A stretch of 23,843 nt of DNA from contig CAZOOA010000048.1 of the NCBI GenBank assembly GCA_964581355.1, positions 1-23,843 of the forward strand, in the 5' to 3' direction. Positions 1 to 8,798 of the stretch are shown piece after piece; positions within the stretch are counted from its first letter, which is position 1; the number at the start of each line of letters is the position of its first letter. The DNA comes from CAZOOA01 sp964581355 (GTDB lineage Bacteria > Bacillota > Dethiobacteria > DTU022 > UBA8154). Under the pieces are notes generated by a model. That model worked only from the letters and a program-made list of their open reading frames with translations. It had not been told where the DNA came from and did not search any database. The position numbers and the translations under genes were made by a program.

Positions 1-85
1 TCTTTTCTTGGTTCGATGGCGACTTCCAGATTTGTGTAGATTATAGTAACCAGGTTAAATAAACAGCTCTTAATGAAAGGGATAA

Positions 86-1756
86 ATGATGAAATGCAAA
101 TTTTCGGACCTTGTAAATATAGAAGGGCTAGAAAAACTTATGACCAGCTTTAATAAAGCTACAGGTATTGCCTGCTCTATAATTGATTCATATGGCACAA
201 TACTCCTTAATATAGAATGGCAGGATATATGCACTAAATTTCATAGAGCGCATCCTGAAACAGAGCATAAGTGTAAAAAAAGCGACGCCTATATCTCACC
301 TTCTCGTGAAGAAAATTTTGTAATATATAAATGTGCAAATGGCCTCATTAATGCAGCAGCCCCCATCGTCATAGGAGGGGAACATTTAGCGACTGTTTTT
401 GTGGGGCAGTTTTTATTTGAACCCCCAGATGTTGAATATTTTAAAAATCAGGCTCTAAAGTATGGTTTTAACGTTAATGAATATTTAGAGGCCCTTAATA
501 AAGTGCCTGTTTTCTCAAAGGAAGAAATCTACAATGTCATAACATACTATACTGAACTAGCCAAATTCCTGGGTGAGGTTGGCTTTAATAATCTAAAACA
601 ACTGGAATTAATGCAGGAAGAACTGTTTAAAGCCAGTAAACTTGAATCTATTGGCCTTCTGGCCGGAGGAACTGCCCATGATTTTAATAATCTCCTTGCA
701 GTAGTAATGGGAAACATATCTATATCCTTAAAAGAGCTTAACCAGGAAGATAAAGTTTTTAAAAGATTAAAAAAAGCAGAAAAGGCCATCCAACAGGCAA
801 CAGACTTAACCAGACAGCTGCAAACTTTAGCTAAGGGTGGGGTTCCAGTTAAAAAAACATCTTCAATTGAAGAATTAATTCGGGAAATCGCCTCATTTGC
901 TTTATGCGGTTCAAATGTCCATTGTATATTTTCTTTTCCTGAAGACCTTTCTTATGTTGACATTAATGAGGGGCAGATTAGTCAGGTTGTACATAATATA
1001 ATTATTAATGCTGTCCAGGCCATGCCTGAGGGGGGCACTATAAGTATAAGCGCAGAAAATGTTGATTTTGGTGAGAAAAAGAAAAATTTTGCATGTCCTA
1101 TGGAGAAAGGTCCGTATGTAAAGTTGATGATTCAAGACAATGGAACAGGCATTTCGGAAAAAAATATTAGAAAAGTATTTGATCCTTTTTTCTCTACTAA
1201 AGCAGAGGGAACTGGTATGGGCCTGGCTACTTCCTATTCCATAGTTAAAAGACACGGTGGTTATATAGATGTTAACTCCCAGACTGGACTGGGGACAACC
1301 TTCTATATTTATCTTCCCGCTTCATCGGAAGAAGCTATTGTAACAAAAAAAGAAGATAGAATAATAGTTAGAGGCATTGGCAGAATTTTAGTAATGGATG
1401 ATGATGAATCAGTAAGAAATATTGCAGGTGAAATGGCCACTTCCCTTGGATATGAGGTTAAATTTGCACATAACGGGCAAGAAGCAGTCCTTATGTACAA
1501 AATTGCACTGGAAAATAATGATGCCTATGACGCAGTTATTTTGGATTTAACTGTTCCCGGGGGTATGGGGGGTAAAGAAACCGCGAAAGAGATTCTTGCC
1601 ATAGATAAAAACGCTAACTTAATAGTATCCAGCGGTTACTCAAAAGACCCTGTGCTTGCAGACTATGAAAAATACGGTTTTAAAGCTATCATTGCTAAAC
1701 CTTATAAAATTGAAGAACTAAGTAAAGTTTTAAGTGAGGTAAAAAATAAAGAATGA
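86..1756 (+). CDS. PocR-domain hybrid sensor histidine kinase with C-terminal receiver
   Basis: A 556-residue cytosolic sensor kinase that probably reads a small ligand and starts a phosphorelay. In order: a PocR sensory domain (about 7-170, with Cys49, Cys63 and Cys83 in the usual PocR positions); a short helical linker; a dimerisation/phosphoacceptor helix with His198 in GGTAHDFNN; a HATPase domain with the N-box around 303-316 (HNIIINAVQAMPEGG), G1 box DNGTGIS (351-357) and G2 box GTGMGLA; and a receiver domain (about 432-552) with acidic pocket DDD438-440, phosphoacceptor Asp487 and Lys538. There is no signal peptide or membrane segment. AAAGGG at 77-82 precedes an ATG-ATG start; either ATG is possible. 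No cognate output protein lies next to it, so the target is unknown. Domain calls come from motif recognition. The ligand is not predictable. Confidence 0.95.
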   Translation: MMKCKFSDLVNIEGLEKLMTSFNKATGIACSIIDSYGTILLNIEWQDICTKFHRAHPETEHKCKKSDAYISPSREENFVIYKCANGLINAAAPIVIGGEHLATVFVGQFLFEPPDVEYFKNQALKYGFNVNEYLEALNKVPVFSKEEIYNVITYYTELAKFLGEVGFNNLKQLELMQEELFKASKLESIGLLAGGTAHDFNNLLAVVMGNISISLKELNQEDKVFKRLKKAEKAIQQATDLTRQLQTLAKGGVPVKKTSSIEELIREIASFALCGSNVHCIFSFPEDLSYVDINEGQISQVVHNIIINAVQAMPEGGTISISAENVDFGEKKKNFACPMEKGPYVKLMIQDNGTGISEKNIRKVFDPFFSTKAEGTGMGLATSYSIVKRHGGYIDVNSQTGLGTTFYIYLPASSEEAIVTKKEDRIIVRGIGRILVMDDDESVRNIAGEMATSLGYEVKFAHNGQEAVLMYKIALENNDAYDAVILDLTVPGGMGGKETAKEILAIDKNANLIVSSGYSKDPVLADYEKYGFKAIIAKPYKIEELSKVLSEVKNKE

Positions 1757-1818
1757 TGAAAAAGAGCGTGGAGATGGAACAACCGAAGTAACTATTTTAA
1801 CAAACTGGCTTTAATAAT

Positions 1819-1853
1819 AAATAGCCACGGATTTTTATAATCTGTGGCTATTT
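1819..1853. terminator. Bidirectional hairpin terminator between convergent genes
   Basis: AAATAGCCACGGAT (1819-1832) pairs with ATCTGTGGCTATTT (1840-1853). This gives a 14-base-pair stem with a single G-U or A-C position around a 7-base AT loop. It sits in the 119-base gap between the ends of the kinase gene and the SLH gene, which converge here. The flanks are AT-rich on both strands but there is no long uninterrupted T tract, so efficiency is uncertain. Confidence 0.65.
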
Positions 1854-1875
1854 ATCCCTTTATCCCTATTTTAAA

Positions 1876-3168
1876 TTAATCATGATATAGGTCAATCTCT
1901 ACAAGATTTATTATGCTGCCGTCTTTGGCGCTTTCGGTGTACAGCTGGAGCAGGAGTTCCTCACCGGTTTCTATCTCCTGGGGCACAGTAATCTCTGGCT
2001 CAATGTAACCCCAGTCTCCCATGGAGCCAGTAGTTATGCCGCTGTCCAGTTCTTCCCCCTGGCTGTCTAACAAACTATACAGTACAGTGCCTTCGAATAC
2101 GTTAGCAACCCCTTCTACAGTAAAGCCATCTGAGACCCCGCTATCCGGGGCCGGGGAAAAAACTTTTATGCCGTCAGATTGGGCGACAATGGGTTTAAGA
2201 TAATCGACTCCTGTTATGGTAGGGACATATTCCTTTGCGCCTTCGGCAACAAAGCGCACCGGCTTGTCAGTTGCTGCAATCTCCTTTACGTCATAAGGAT
2301 AGGTAAGAACCTGGAGAACAGGTTCATCCTCTGCCGGTTCAGTAAAATTAACGTTTACCACGATTTCATCATCTTTTTCAACCACCTGCGTAATCTCCAC
2401 ATCGTAACCGCTGGTAGGTTTCTCACCATAAGTTACCAGGAGATAAAGCGAATCATTGTACTCTCTGTCCTGGGCCAACCACATTTTGCTGGAATATTCT
2501 ACCCATTCTTCTATTTCAGAGGGCAGTTCTGCCTTATCTTCGGGAGTAGTGATGATGCCGGCAACTCTAAGGGAACGGACAGCCATTACAGATGCTTCTG
2601 CCCTGGTAGCTGTACCTTCAGGCTTAAAAGTATTATCGGGATATCCTTTAATTATTTCCTTATTATAGGCCTGCAGAACACAATCATAGAACTCTGCTCC
2701 CACTTCTTCAGCATCTCCAAAGGGTAAATCTGAGTCAACCTCTTCTTCGGCGTTATCCGGTTCAAGTATACTTACTACCATCATAGCAATTTCCTGTCTC
2801 GTAATTGGCTGGTCTGGCTCATAATTAATACCGTAAACATCAGGGTTAATAACTCCTTCAGATACTAATGCTTCAATTCTTTCTTCTGCCCAGCTACCCT
2901 CTATATCCTGGAAAGTGTCCCCTTCCATCTCCTCCAGGTCTAAAGCTCCCCACATTACTGAGGAAAACTCTGCTCTGGTTATAGTGTCCTCCGGCTTAAA
3001 GGTTCCATCCGGGTAGCCTTCAATTGCTCCTACATCAATCAACTGTCTGACTTTCTCTTCTGCCCAGTGGTCTTTTACATCAGGCAAATCTGATGCTGCT
3101 GCTAACTGGGTTAAAGACAAAACTAGAAGTGCACATATCACCAGTGAAATAATTCTTTTAAGCTTCAT
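1876..3168 (-). CDS. Secreted S-layer-homology protein with PrcB and Gmad2 domains
   Basis: A 430-residue exported protein expected to sit on the cell wall. In order: signal peptide (1-25, KLKR then a hydrophobic core ending in AAAS); three SLH domains (about 27-75, 84-135 and 146-198) with ITRAE/ITRQE/ATRAE motifs, which by family knowledge bind pyruvylated secondary wall polymer; a PrcB C-terminal-like domain (about 240-300, GEKPTSGY then QVLTYPYDV); and a Gmad2 Ig-like domain (about 334-428, IKVFSP, VEGVANVFEGTV, DWGYIEPEI), first noted in spore-germination and protease-associated proteins. The ATG at 3168 is chosen because AGGAGG (3178-3183) lies 9 bases upstream. A longer reading from 3201 would translate through that site. 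It lies 78 bases after the cyclase gene on the same strand. No catalytic domain is seen, so it is probably structural or a binding adaptor. Confidence 0.93.
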   Translation of the reverse strand: MKLKRIISLVICALLVLSLTQLAAASDLPDVKDHWAEEKVRQLIDVGAIEGYPDGTFKPEDTITRAEFSSVMWGALDLEEMEGDTFQDIEGSWAEERIEALVSEGVINPDVYGINYEPDQPITRQEIAMMVVSILEPDNAEEEVDSDLPFGDAEEVGAEFYDCVLQAYNKEIIKGYPDNTFKPEGTATRAEASVMAVRSLRVAGIITTPEDKAELPSEIEEWVEYSSKMWLAQDREYNDSLYLLVTYGEKPTSGYDVEITQVVEKDDEIVVNVNFTEPAEDEPVLQVLTYPYDVKEIAATDKPVRFVAEGAKEYVPTITGVDYLKPIVAQSDGIKVFSPAPDSGVSDGFTVEGVANVFEGTVLYSLLDSQGEELDSGITTGSMGDWGYIEPEITVPQEIETGEELLLQLYTESAKDGSIINLVEIDLYHD

Positions 3169-3177
3169 TATTAACCG

Positions 3178-3183
3178 CCTCCT
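3178..3183 (-). promoter_or_regulatory. Ribosome binding site that fixes the SLH gene start
   Basis: AGGAGG on the minus strand, 9 bases from the ATG at 3168-3166. It rules out the in-frame ATG at 3201, and the shorter start is followed immediately by a canonical signal peptide. Confidence 0.85.
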
Positions 3184-3246
3184 CAAATAATATTTATCCA
3201 CTTTATTAGTACTATTCTATGACAGATTGCAAAATTCTGTCAATAA

Positions 3247-4401
3247 TTATATCGAAGATTTTTTAAATAATTCCTTCTTTTGGTACATCTCGTTTTCAGC
3301 ACTGGTAAATAAACTATCAATATCCTGGTTTATATCTGTTTTTACGGCAAATCCCAGCGATATGTTGGGAGGTATAGGCCCAAACTGGGACTCCTGGTAG
3401 CCTTTTTTTATCCTGTCAATAACTCTCTGTGCCTCCTCAAAATCAGTATTCGGGAGTAAAATTCCAAATTCGTCTCCCCCCCAGCGGGAAACAATGTCTT
3501 CTTCCCTGACAGCATTTTTTAATATCTCAGAGATTTCTATTAAAAGCTCATCTCCTTTTTTGTGCCCCAAACTATCATTGGTCTTTTTTAAATCGTTTAC
3601 ATCCCCCAGTATAATGGTTAAAGGTAGCTGTCGCTGTACATTAAGCCTGGTAACCTCCTCTTCAAAATACCTTCTATTGTAAAGCCCAGTCAATGAATCA
3701 TGATAACTTAAATATGTAATTTCGGCTTCCTTTTCCTGTCTTTTCTGTAGATTCATCCGCCAAATTTTTATGGAAACATACCACGAAACAACTAGTATGG
3801 CAAGACAAATAAATAATATCACAAGTAGAATAGATGTTAACCTGTCCTCGAAGGCGACTGTTTCCCGTACATGAGTATGCATGAATCCAACGAGGTTTTC
3901 CATAGACGCAGTGAGGTCAAGCTGGCTTTTTGTATAATCCCAGCTTGAAAGCAGCAGGGCTGCTCTGTCTTTCTCGCCATGGCTAATAAGGTTAAAAACC
4001 TGATCCTCTATCTTGCTAATATCCCTCAGATGGTTCTGGATATTTTCCGTTTCCTTGACGGCTTCTTCTTTGTCAATCAAAGTAGGGATTTTTTGAAGAG
4101 TATTATCTACCTCTGGCTGATGTTCATTGTACACTTCCTGCCATCTCAGGTCTCCGGTGGCCGCAGCCATACGGGCTGACATTTCCAGGCTCTTCGTATG
4201 AAACAAAAGATCTCCGGAAGCATTTTCAAGGGCCAGTTCCCTGCTTTCAAAGCTTTTGACCGTGCTATAGGAATGAACCAGGTTCCAGGCAAGAAGCGTA
4301 ATCAGGAAAACGGTAACAAAAACTGAAACAATGAACCAGGCATTGGAATAGTTTTCCTTTGCCAGTGCACTTTCAGATTTATCCTTGATTTTATATACCA
4401 C
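3247..4401 (-). CDS. Membrane diguanylate cyclase with extracellular four-helix sensor
   Basis: A 384-residue enzyme predicted to make cyclic-di-GMP from two GTP at the membrane. In order: transmembrane helix 1 (about 21-42); an external helical domain of about 145 residues (45-188) resembling four-helix-bundle ligand sensors; transmembrane helix 2 (189-212); a linker helix; and a GGDEF domain (about 226-380). The active-site motif is RWGGDEF with GGDEF at 308-312. An inhibitory-site RxxD (Arg299, Asp302) sits five residues before it, so product inhibition is expected. The start is GTG, with GGAG 9 bases upstream. It lies 29 bases behind the binding-protein gene on the same strand, so the two are probably cotranscribed and the binding protein may present ligand to the external domain. 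Confidence 0.93.
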   Translation of the reverse strand: MVYKIKDKSESALAKENYSNAWFIVSVFVTVFLITLLAWNLVHSYSTVKSFESRELALENASGDLLFHTKSLEMSARMAAATGDLRWQEVYNEHQPEVDNTLQKIPTLIDKEEAVKETENIQNHLRDISKIEDQVFNLISHGEKDRAALLLSSWDYTKSQLDLTASMENLVGFMHTHVRETVAFEDRLTSILLVILFICLAILVVSWYVSIKIWRMNLQKRQEKEAEITYLSYHDSLTGLYNRRYFEEEVTRLNVQRQLPLTIILGDVNDLKKTNDSLGHKKGDELLIEISEILKNAVREEDIVSRWGGDEFGILLPNTDFEEAQRVIDRIKKGYQESQFGPIPPNISLGFAVKTDINQDIDSLFTSAENEMYQKKELFKKSSI

Positions 4402-4430
4402 TGTATTTTACTCCTTTTTTGTGAAGCATT

Positions 4431-5384
4431 CTATTGATTAACCCACTTGTCCACAAGAACCTCATTTTCTTCTATCCATCGCCTGGCAGCTTCTCTGGAG
4501 GTAGTATCCTCCTCCTGAATCCACAGCATAACCTGTTCCATGTCCTCCGATGTCCAGTAGAAGTTGTTTAAAAAATCGTAAACGCGGGGCATATCCTCTT
4601 CCAGGCCTTTTCTTACAATGGTGCTGATATATTCCTCGTCACCATAGACATTTTTTGGCTCCTGAAGATATTTCAAATCCCACTTGGCAAATTTCCAGTG
4701 CGGATTCCAACCAGTTATGACAATCCAACGTTCTTTGTCAATAGCGTTTCCCAGTGTTGTAGCCATGGTTGAATCGCTACCGGTGACCAGGTCAAAGTTT
4801 TGCAAGCTGTATTCTTCCATAACCTGGTTAGTTTTTGCCATGATACCGGCTTCCGGGTCAATACCGATTATTTTATCATCGAACTTTTCGGCATGTTCAT
4901 TTAATTCTTCTATGGAATCTACAGGAACATAATCCGGAACAACCAGACCCATAATTGCCCCCTCCAGGTTTGGACCCAGATTTTCCACCTGGTCTTTATG
5001 GTCTTCATAATAACCTTCATGCAGGGAAGGAAGCCAAGCAGCTACCATACCGTCCTGGTCCCCCGCTGCAACGGACTCCCACATGGAAGTTACGGTAACA
5101 GGAAGGAGTTGGCAATCGTAGCCCAGCTTTTCCTGGATAACAGTTTTTACAACGTGGGAGCTGGCAACTTCAGAGGCCCATTCCACATAAACAATTTTGA
5201 CTGTTTCCTCTTTGCCGTTATGCCTTTCCTCCGGGCTGTCATCCTGGCCCGGTGAAGCTTGTTCAGGTGAACAACCTGTTAAGGCTGCCAGTATAAAAAT
5301 GATGCCCAAAAAACATATGAACAAAAAAACTCCCTTAACCCGATGACCCCGCTGAAGAATTTGAAACAACCCTGGATAAACCAT
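4431..5384 (-). CDS. Glycine betaine/proline-type substrate-binding lipoprotein (OpuAC family)
   Basis: A 317-residue extracytoplasmic solute-binding lipoprotein. A hydrophobic export segment (18-35) ends in lipobox LTGC with Cys38 as the lipidated residue; a Ser/Glu/Asp-rich spacer (39-60) follows. The OpuAC-type domain (about 62-315) has KIVYVEWA, IIGIDPEAGIM and ITGWNPHW. Trp69, Trp117 and Trp226 are candidates for the aromatic cage that binds quaternary ammonium compounds in this family; their pairing with the ligand is inferred. The start ATG is preceded by AGGAGGGG. No ABC permease or ATPase gene is nearby, which is odd for a transporter component. The next gene on the same strand, 29 bases on, is a diguanylate cyclase. 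It may therefore serve sensing rather than uptake, or serve a transporter encoded elsewhere. Confidence 0.92.
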   Translation of the reverse strand: MVYPGLFQILQRGHRVKGVFLFICFLGIIFILAALTGCSPEQASPGQDDSPEERHNGKEETVKIVYVEWASEVASSHVVKTVIQEKLGYDCQLLPVTVTSMWESVAAGDQDGMVAAWLPSLHEGYYEDHKDQVENLGPNLEGAIMGLVVPDYVPVDSIEELNEHAEKFDDKIIGIDPEAGIMAKTNQVMEEYSLQNFDLVTGSDSTMATTLGNAIDKERWIVITGWNPHWKFAKWDLKYLQEPKNVYGDEEYISTIVRKGLEEDMPRVYDFLNNFYWTSEDMEQVMLWIQEEDTTSREAARRWIEENEVLVDKWVNQ

Positions 5385-5474
5385 TAAAATTTCCCCTCCT
5401 AGTACAATATAGTTGTAATCAAGTTAGAGCATTTATACTTATAACCCTTTTTTCTGCAAAACCACAATGTGATT

Positions 5475-5503
5475 AGTATAGCATAATTCCACCAGCAATA
5501 CAA
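5475..5503 (-). promoter_or_regulatory. Putative sigma-A promoter for the binding-protein gene
   Basis: On the minus strand: TTGTAT (-35, 5503-5498), a 17-base spacer, then TATACT (-10, 5480-5475) preceded by TGC, an extended -10. Transcription would start near 5468 and leave a leader of about 84 bases before the ATG at 5384. It could drive the three-gene set as far as 1876. This is assigned by eye only. Confidence 0.5.
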
Positions 5504-5662
5504 TCACATGTTCTTGCACTGTTCCAGGAAAACAATAGTGATATGAGCAATAAAAAAACAACAATCCCAGACTAGTTACTACATATTTTAGCAGGTAATA
5601 GCGACCATGTATAGAAAAGTATCCTTATTACAAATATAAATAAGTAGTGCAGGAGGTTTTCC

Positions 5663-8032
5663 ATGTCTCAAGGAAACAACAAATACCATATCACCCAGAG
5701 GGAACAGGCAGAAGAAACCCTGCGGGAAAGGGAAGAACGATTTAGAAGTTTTATAGAAAATGCCAACGACCTTATTATTACTTTTACAAATGAAGGAATA
5801 ATCACTTACATATCTCCCAATTGTAAGACATTATCTGGTTTTGAACAGGAAGAGTATATAGGCAATAATTTCGGGTCTTTTATCCATCCCAGTGATGTAA
5901 GTCAAATATGGCAAACAATAAATAAGCTCTTGAAAGAATTCAAAGAAACAGGAGACACCACAAGCCAAATAAGTGTTGAATACAAAGGGGCCTACAAGTT
6001 TGGTTTGTGGAGCTATTTCGAAGCCAAGCCTTCTATTATAACAGGAAAAGATGGCATGTTTGAATTTGTTTGTATAGCAAGAGATATTACCAAACGCAAG
6101 CACATGGAAAATGCATTACGGGAAAGTAAAAACCTTTTAGATGGCGTGTTTGAAAGCATCCAGCAAGGCATAAGTGTTCTCAGCTCTGACTTAATCATAC
6201 GTCATACAAACAATACCATGAAAAAGTGGCACTATCAAAAATTGCCCCTGGAAGGGAAACCATGTTTCCAAACCTTCCAAAACAGAGAAGAACCCTGCGA
6301 CCCCTGCCCTACACTGCGCTGCCTGGAAAGCGGTGAAATGGAAAAAGAAGAAGTTTACGCAAAAACTTCCCTGGGAGAAAAGTGGCTAGAAATTTTTAGT
6401 TACCCTTTAAAGGAGGGAACCAAAACTACTGGTGCCGTAGAGTTTGTTCAGGATATAACAGAGCGCAAGCAGGTAGAAGAGTCATTAAAATATCAGTTTA
6501 AATCTGAAAAGATAGTTTCCGATATATCCTCCTATTTTGTAAGTTTGCATTCCCATCAATTAGACTCGGGAATCAACTACGCATTAAAATTATCCGGGGA
6601 GTTTTTTCAAGTTGACCGCAGCTATGTCTTTCAGTTTTCTGCTGACCAAAAAACAATGAGCAATACCCACGAGTGGTGTACAGAAGGCATCGAGCCGCAA
6701 ATGGATTTTCTGCAGGATAACCTCACTGATCATACTCCCTGGTGGATGAAAAAGTTGAGGAATTTTGAAAACATCATCATTCCTTGTGTTGATGAACTAC
6801 CAGAACAGGCAGATGAAGAAAAAAGAATTTTAAAGTCACAGTCTATACAGTCAGCTTTAGTTGTTCCTATTGAATCTGCAGGTAATTTAATTGGCTTTCT
6901 TGGGTTTGACACGGTAAAAGGAAAAAAGGTATGGACTGAAAACCAGGTAACACTATTAAAGGTTGTAGCAGAATTGATATCCCATGCTCTTACTAAATAC
7001 TATGCAGATAAAAAAATACGGCATTTGAGTTTTCATGACCAGCTAACAGATCTATACAACAGGACCTACCTGGAAGAAGAGATGCACAGGCTGGATACCA
7101 AAAGACAGCTGCCCATCAGCATTATCATGGCTGATGTAAACGGCCTCAAGCTGGTTAACGATACCTACGGGCACAGCATAGGAGATGAGATGCTGAAAAA
7201 TGCAGCCGAAAATTTAAAAGCCTCCTGCCGGGAAGAGGATATTATCGCTCGATGGGGCGGTGATGAGTTTATTATCCTCCTGCCCCGAACTACAAAGAAA
7301 GAAGCCTTGGCCATATGCAAAAGAATAAGCAATAATTGTTGTAAAAGTTATGTAGAGGATGTGCCTATTTCCATGGCTACAGGTGTCGCCAGCAAAGACA
7401 ATAAAGAGAAAAACCTGGCAAAGCTTTTAAAGGAAGCCGAGGACCATATGTACAGGCATAAGCTTATAGAAAGCCGCAGTGTAAGAAACGCTGTCTTGAA
7501 TAGCCTGTTAAAAACACTGGAAGAAAAAAGCTATGAAACACAAACCCATACCCGGCGCATGCAAAAAGTGGCTTTAAAAATCGGCAAGAAAAGAGATCTG
7601 CCCGACTCAGAGTTGAGCCGGTTAAGCCTGCTGATTACCCTGCACGACATAGGTAAAATAAATATACCTGAGGAGTTGCTAACTAAAAAAAACGCTTTAA
7701 CCCAAGAGGAATGGAAAATTATGAAAAAACACCCGGAAACGGGTTACAGAATTGCCAGGGCTACTGATGAGTTTGCCCATGTGGCCGAAGACATTTTAGC
7801 TCACCACGAAAACTGGGACGGAACCGGTTACCCCCAGGGGTTAAAGGGTAAAGAAATACCCATATTAGCCCGGATCACAGCTATTGCTGATGCTTACGAG
7901 GTAATGACCAACGGCAGACCCTATAAAAAAGCTATGTCCCAAGAAGAAGTGGTGGCAGAAATAAAGAGGTGTGCCGGCACTCAGTTTGACCCGGAACTGG
8001 TGGATATCTTCCTTTTGGGATGCCCTTATTAA
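5663..8032 (+). CDS. PAS-PAS-GAF-GGDEF-HD-GYP cyclic-di-GMP turnover protein
   Basis: A 789-residue cytosolic protein carrying both a cyclic-di-GMP synthase and a phosphodiesterase domain. In order: PAS1 (about 25-145), PAS2 (155-270), GAF (285-445), GGDEF (452-600) and HD-GYP (610-785). The cyclase motif RWGGDEF (530-536) is intact, with inhibitory-site RxxD at Arg523-Asp526. The HD-GYP part keeps all eight residues matching the trinuclear metal site known for this family: Glu625, His629, His661, Asp662, His690, His714, His715 and Asp743, plus HHENWDGTGYP. PAS2 holds a cysteine cluster (Cys201, Cys212, Cys215, Cys220) that may carry metal or respond to redox. AGGAGG lies 6 bases before the ATG. 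It is a paralogue of the gene at 11013, which lacks PAS2. Net activity cannot be read from sequence. Confidence 0.95.
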   Translation: MSQGNNKYHITQREQAEETLREREERFRSFIENANDLIITFTNEGIITYISPNCKTLSGFEQEEYIGNNFGSFIHPSDVSQIWQTINKLLKEFKETGDTTSQISVEYKGAYKFGLWSYFEAKPSIITGKDGMFEFVCIARDITKRKHMENALRESKNLLDGVFESIQQGISVLSSDLIIRHTNNTMKKWHYQKLPLEGKPCFQTFQNREEPCDPCPTLRCLESGEMEKEEVYAKTSLGEKWLEIFSYPLKEGTKTTGAVEFVQDITERKQVEESLKYQFKSEKIVSDISSYFVSLHSHQLDSGINYALKLSGEFFQVDRSYVFQFSADQKTMSNTHEWCTEGIEPQMDFLQDNLTDHTPWWMKKLRNFENIIIPCVDELPEQADEEKRILKSQSIQSALVVPIESAGNLIGFLGFDTVKGKKVWTENQVTLLKVVAELISHALTKYYADKKIRHLSFHDQLTDLYNRTYLEEEMHRLDTKRQLPISIIMADVNGLKLVNDTYGHSIGDEMLKNAAENLKASCREEDIIARWGGDEFIILLPRTTKKEALAICKRISNNCCKSYVEDVPISMATGVASKDNKEKNLAKLLKEAEDHMYRHKLIESRSVRNAVLNSLLKTLEEKSYETQTHTRRMQKVALKIGKKRDLPDSELSRLSLLITLHDIGKINIPEELLTKKNALTQEEWKIMKKHPETGYRIARATDEFAHVAEDILAHHENWDGTGYPQGLKGKEIPILARITAIADAYEVMTNGRPYKKAMSQEEVVAEIKRCAGTQFDPELVDIFLLGCPY

Positions 8033-8039
8033 TATCCTG

Positions 8040-8798
8040 TTAAACCTTTTTAATTTCCGCTTTTTTACACCGAGCTACAATATGGTCTAAAACTGTGTCA
8101 AAGTTTTCCTTTGAAGCATAAACCTGGTTCTTTCCAACAGCTTCATTAAGATATATAACCCCGCGCTTTCTGTTAACCACAATTTTTCTTACCTTAGAAA
8201 AGTTTGAATAAGAGCTTTTCTTAACATTAGACAAAATTCCAGCCCCAGCCACACCGAGATTCCCACTGGCCAGCCCCGCTGCCACACATAGAAAGGTAAC
8301 TGCCTGGCTCCTCTTAACATCCTTTTCCAGATGATTGTGTTTAACACCCGTATCATCCATTTCAAATAATACGCAATATTTGCCTCCATTTATAATGGCA
8401 GTAAGGGGATAAGCCAAAACCAATAATACTGCCATGATAGCCATGACAATACCGGCTACCATAGAGAAAACTCTAGCGGCTTCCATAAACCCATCCTCAA
8501 AAAAGGTAATCGCACCAACTAAAACAGCAGGGACAAGAGCCGCCAAAAAGAATGCCTTTGCAGAGGTAATCATAATAGTTGGATTCTTCCACATGTTCAA
8601 TTCATAAACCCACCGCATGATTCCATCGGTACAATTGTAAAGCTCCGAGTCTGAAGGTGCTTTAGCCAATCCTTCCATATTTAGTTCTGATTCTGGAGTT
8701 TCAGGGTTGCTCATTGATGAAGCCCCTTGATCCTGACCACAATAGCTGCAAAACAAACTCTCTTTTGAAATTACCCCTTCACATGCATTACAACGCAT
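8040..8798 (-). CDS. Zinc-ribbon membrane protein of unknown function
   Basis: A 252-residue protein. An N-terminal zinc ribbon is formed by Cys3-x2-Cys6 and Cys17-x2-Cys20, followed by a polar linker (22-55). There are two strong membrane helices (about 80-100 and 108-137) and perhaps a short hydrophobic segment at 166-190. The C-terminal soluble part (about 195-245; IVVNRKRGVIYLN, YASKENFDTVLDHI) has the look of a small PH-like beta domain. The ATG is preceded by AAAGGAGGG. Its stop is only 7 bases from the end of the convergent GGDEF-HD-GYP gene and no terminator is visible between them, so the two transcripts probably overlap. I do not recognise a named family and assign no function. Confidence 0.85.
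   Translation of the reverse strand: MRCNACEGVISKESLFCSYCGQDQGASSMSNPETPESELNMEGLAKAPSDSELYNCTDGIMRWVYELNMWKNPTIMITSAKAFFLAALVPAVLVGAITFFEDGFMEAARVFSMVAGIVMAIMAVLLVLAYPLTAIINGGKYCVLFEMDDTGVKHNHLEKDVKRSQAVTFLCVAAGLASGNLGVAGAGILSNVKKSSYSNFSKVRKIVVNRKRGVIYLNEAVGKNQVYASKENFDTVLDHIVARCKKAEIKKV

Noticed and set aside
1..85. Possible gene end or regulatory element at the left edge
   Set aside because: No coding frame or convincing promoter could be supported apart from the AAAGGG ribosome binding site of the first gene.
2179..2727. A 182-residue plus-strand open frame
   Set aside because: It lies antisense inside the SLH gene and has low-complexity, membrane-like text typical of an antisense shadow.
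3169..3201. Longer N-terminus (ATG at 3201) for the SLH protein
   Set aside because: It would translate through a canonical AGGAGG and put 11 residues in front of a normal signal peptide; the ATG at 3168 has ideal spacing.
5587..5615. TTTAGC, 17 bases, TATAGA as a promoter for the gene at 5663
   Set aside because: Both boxes are poor matches; no better candidate was found, so none is called.
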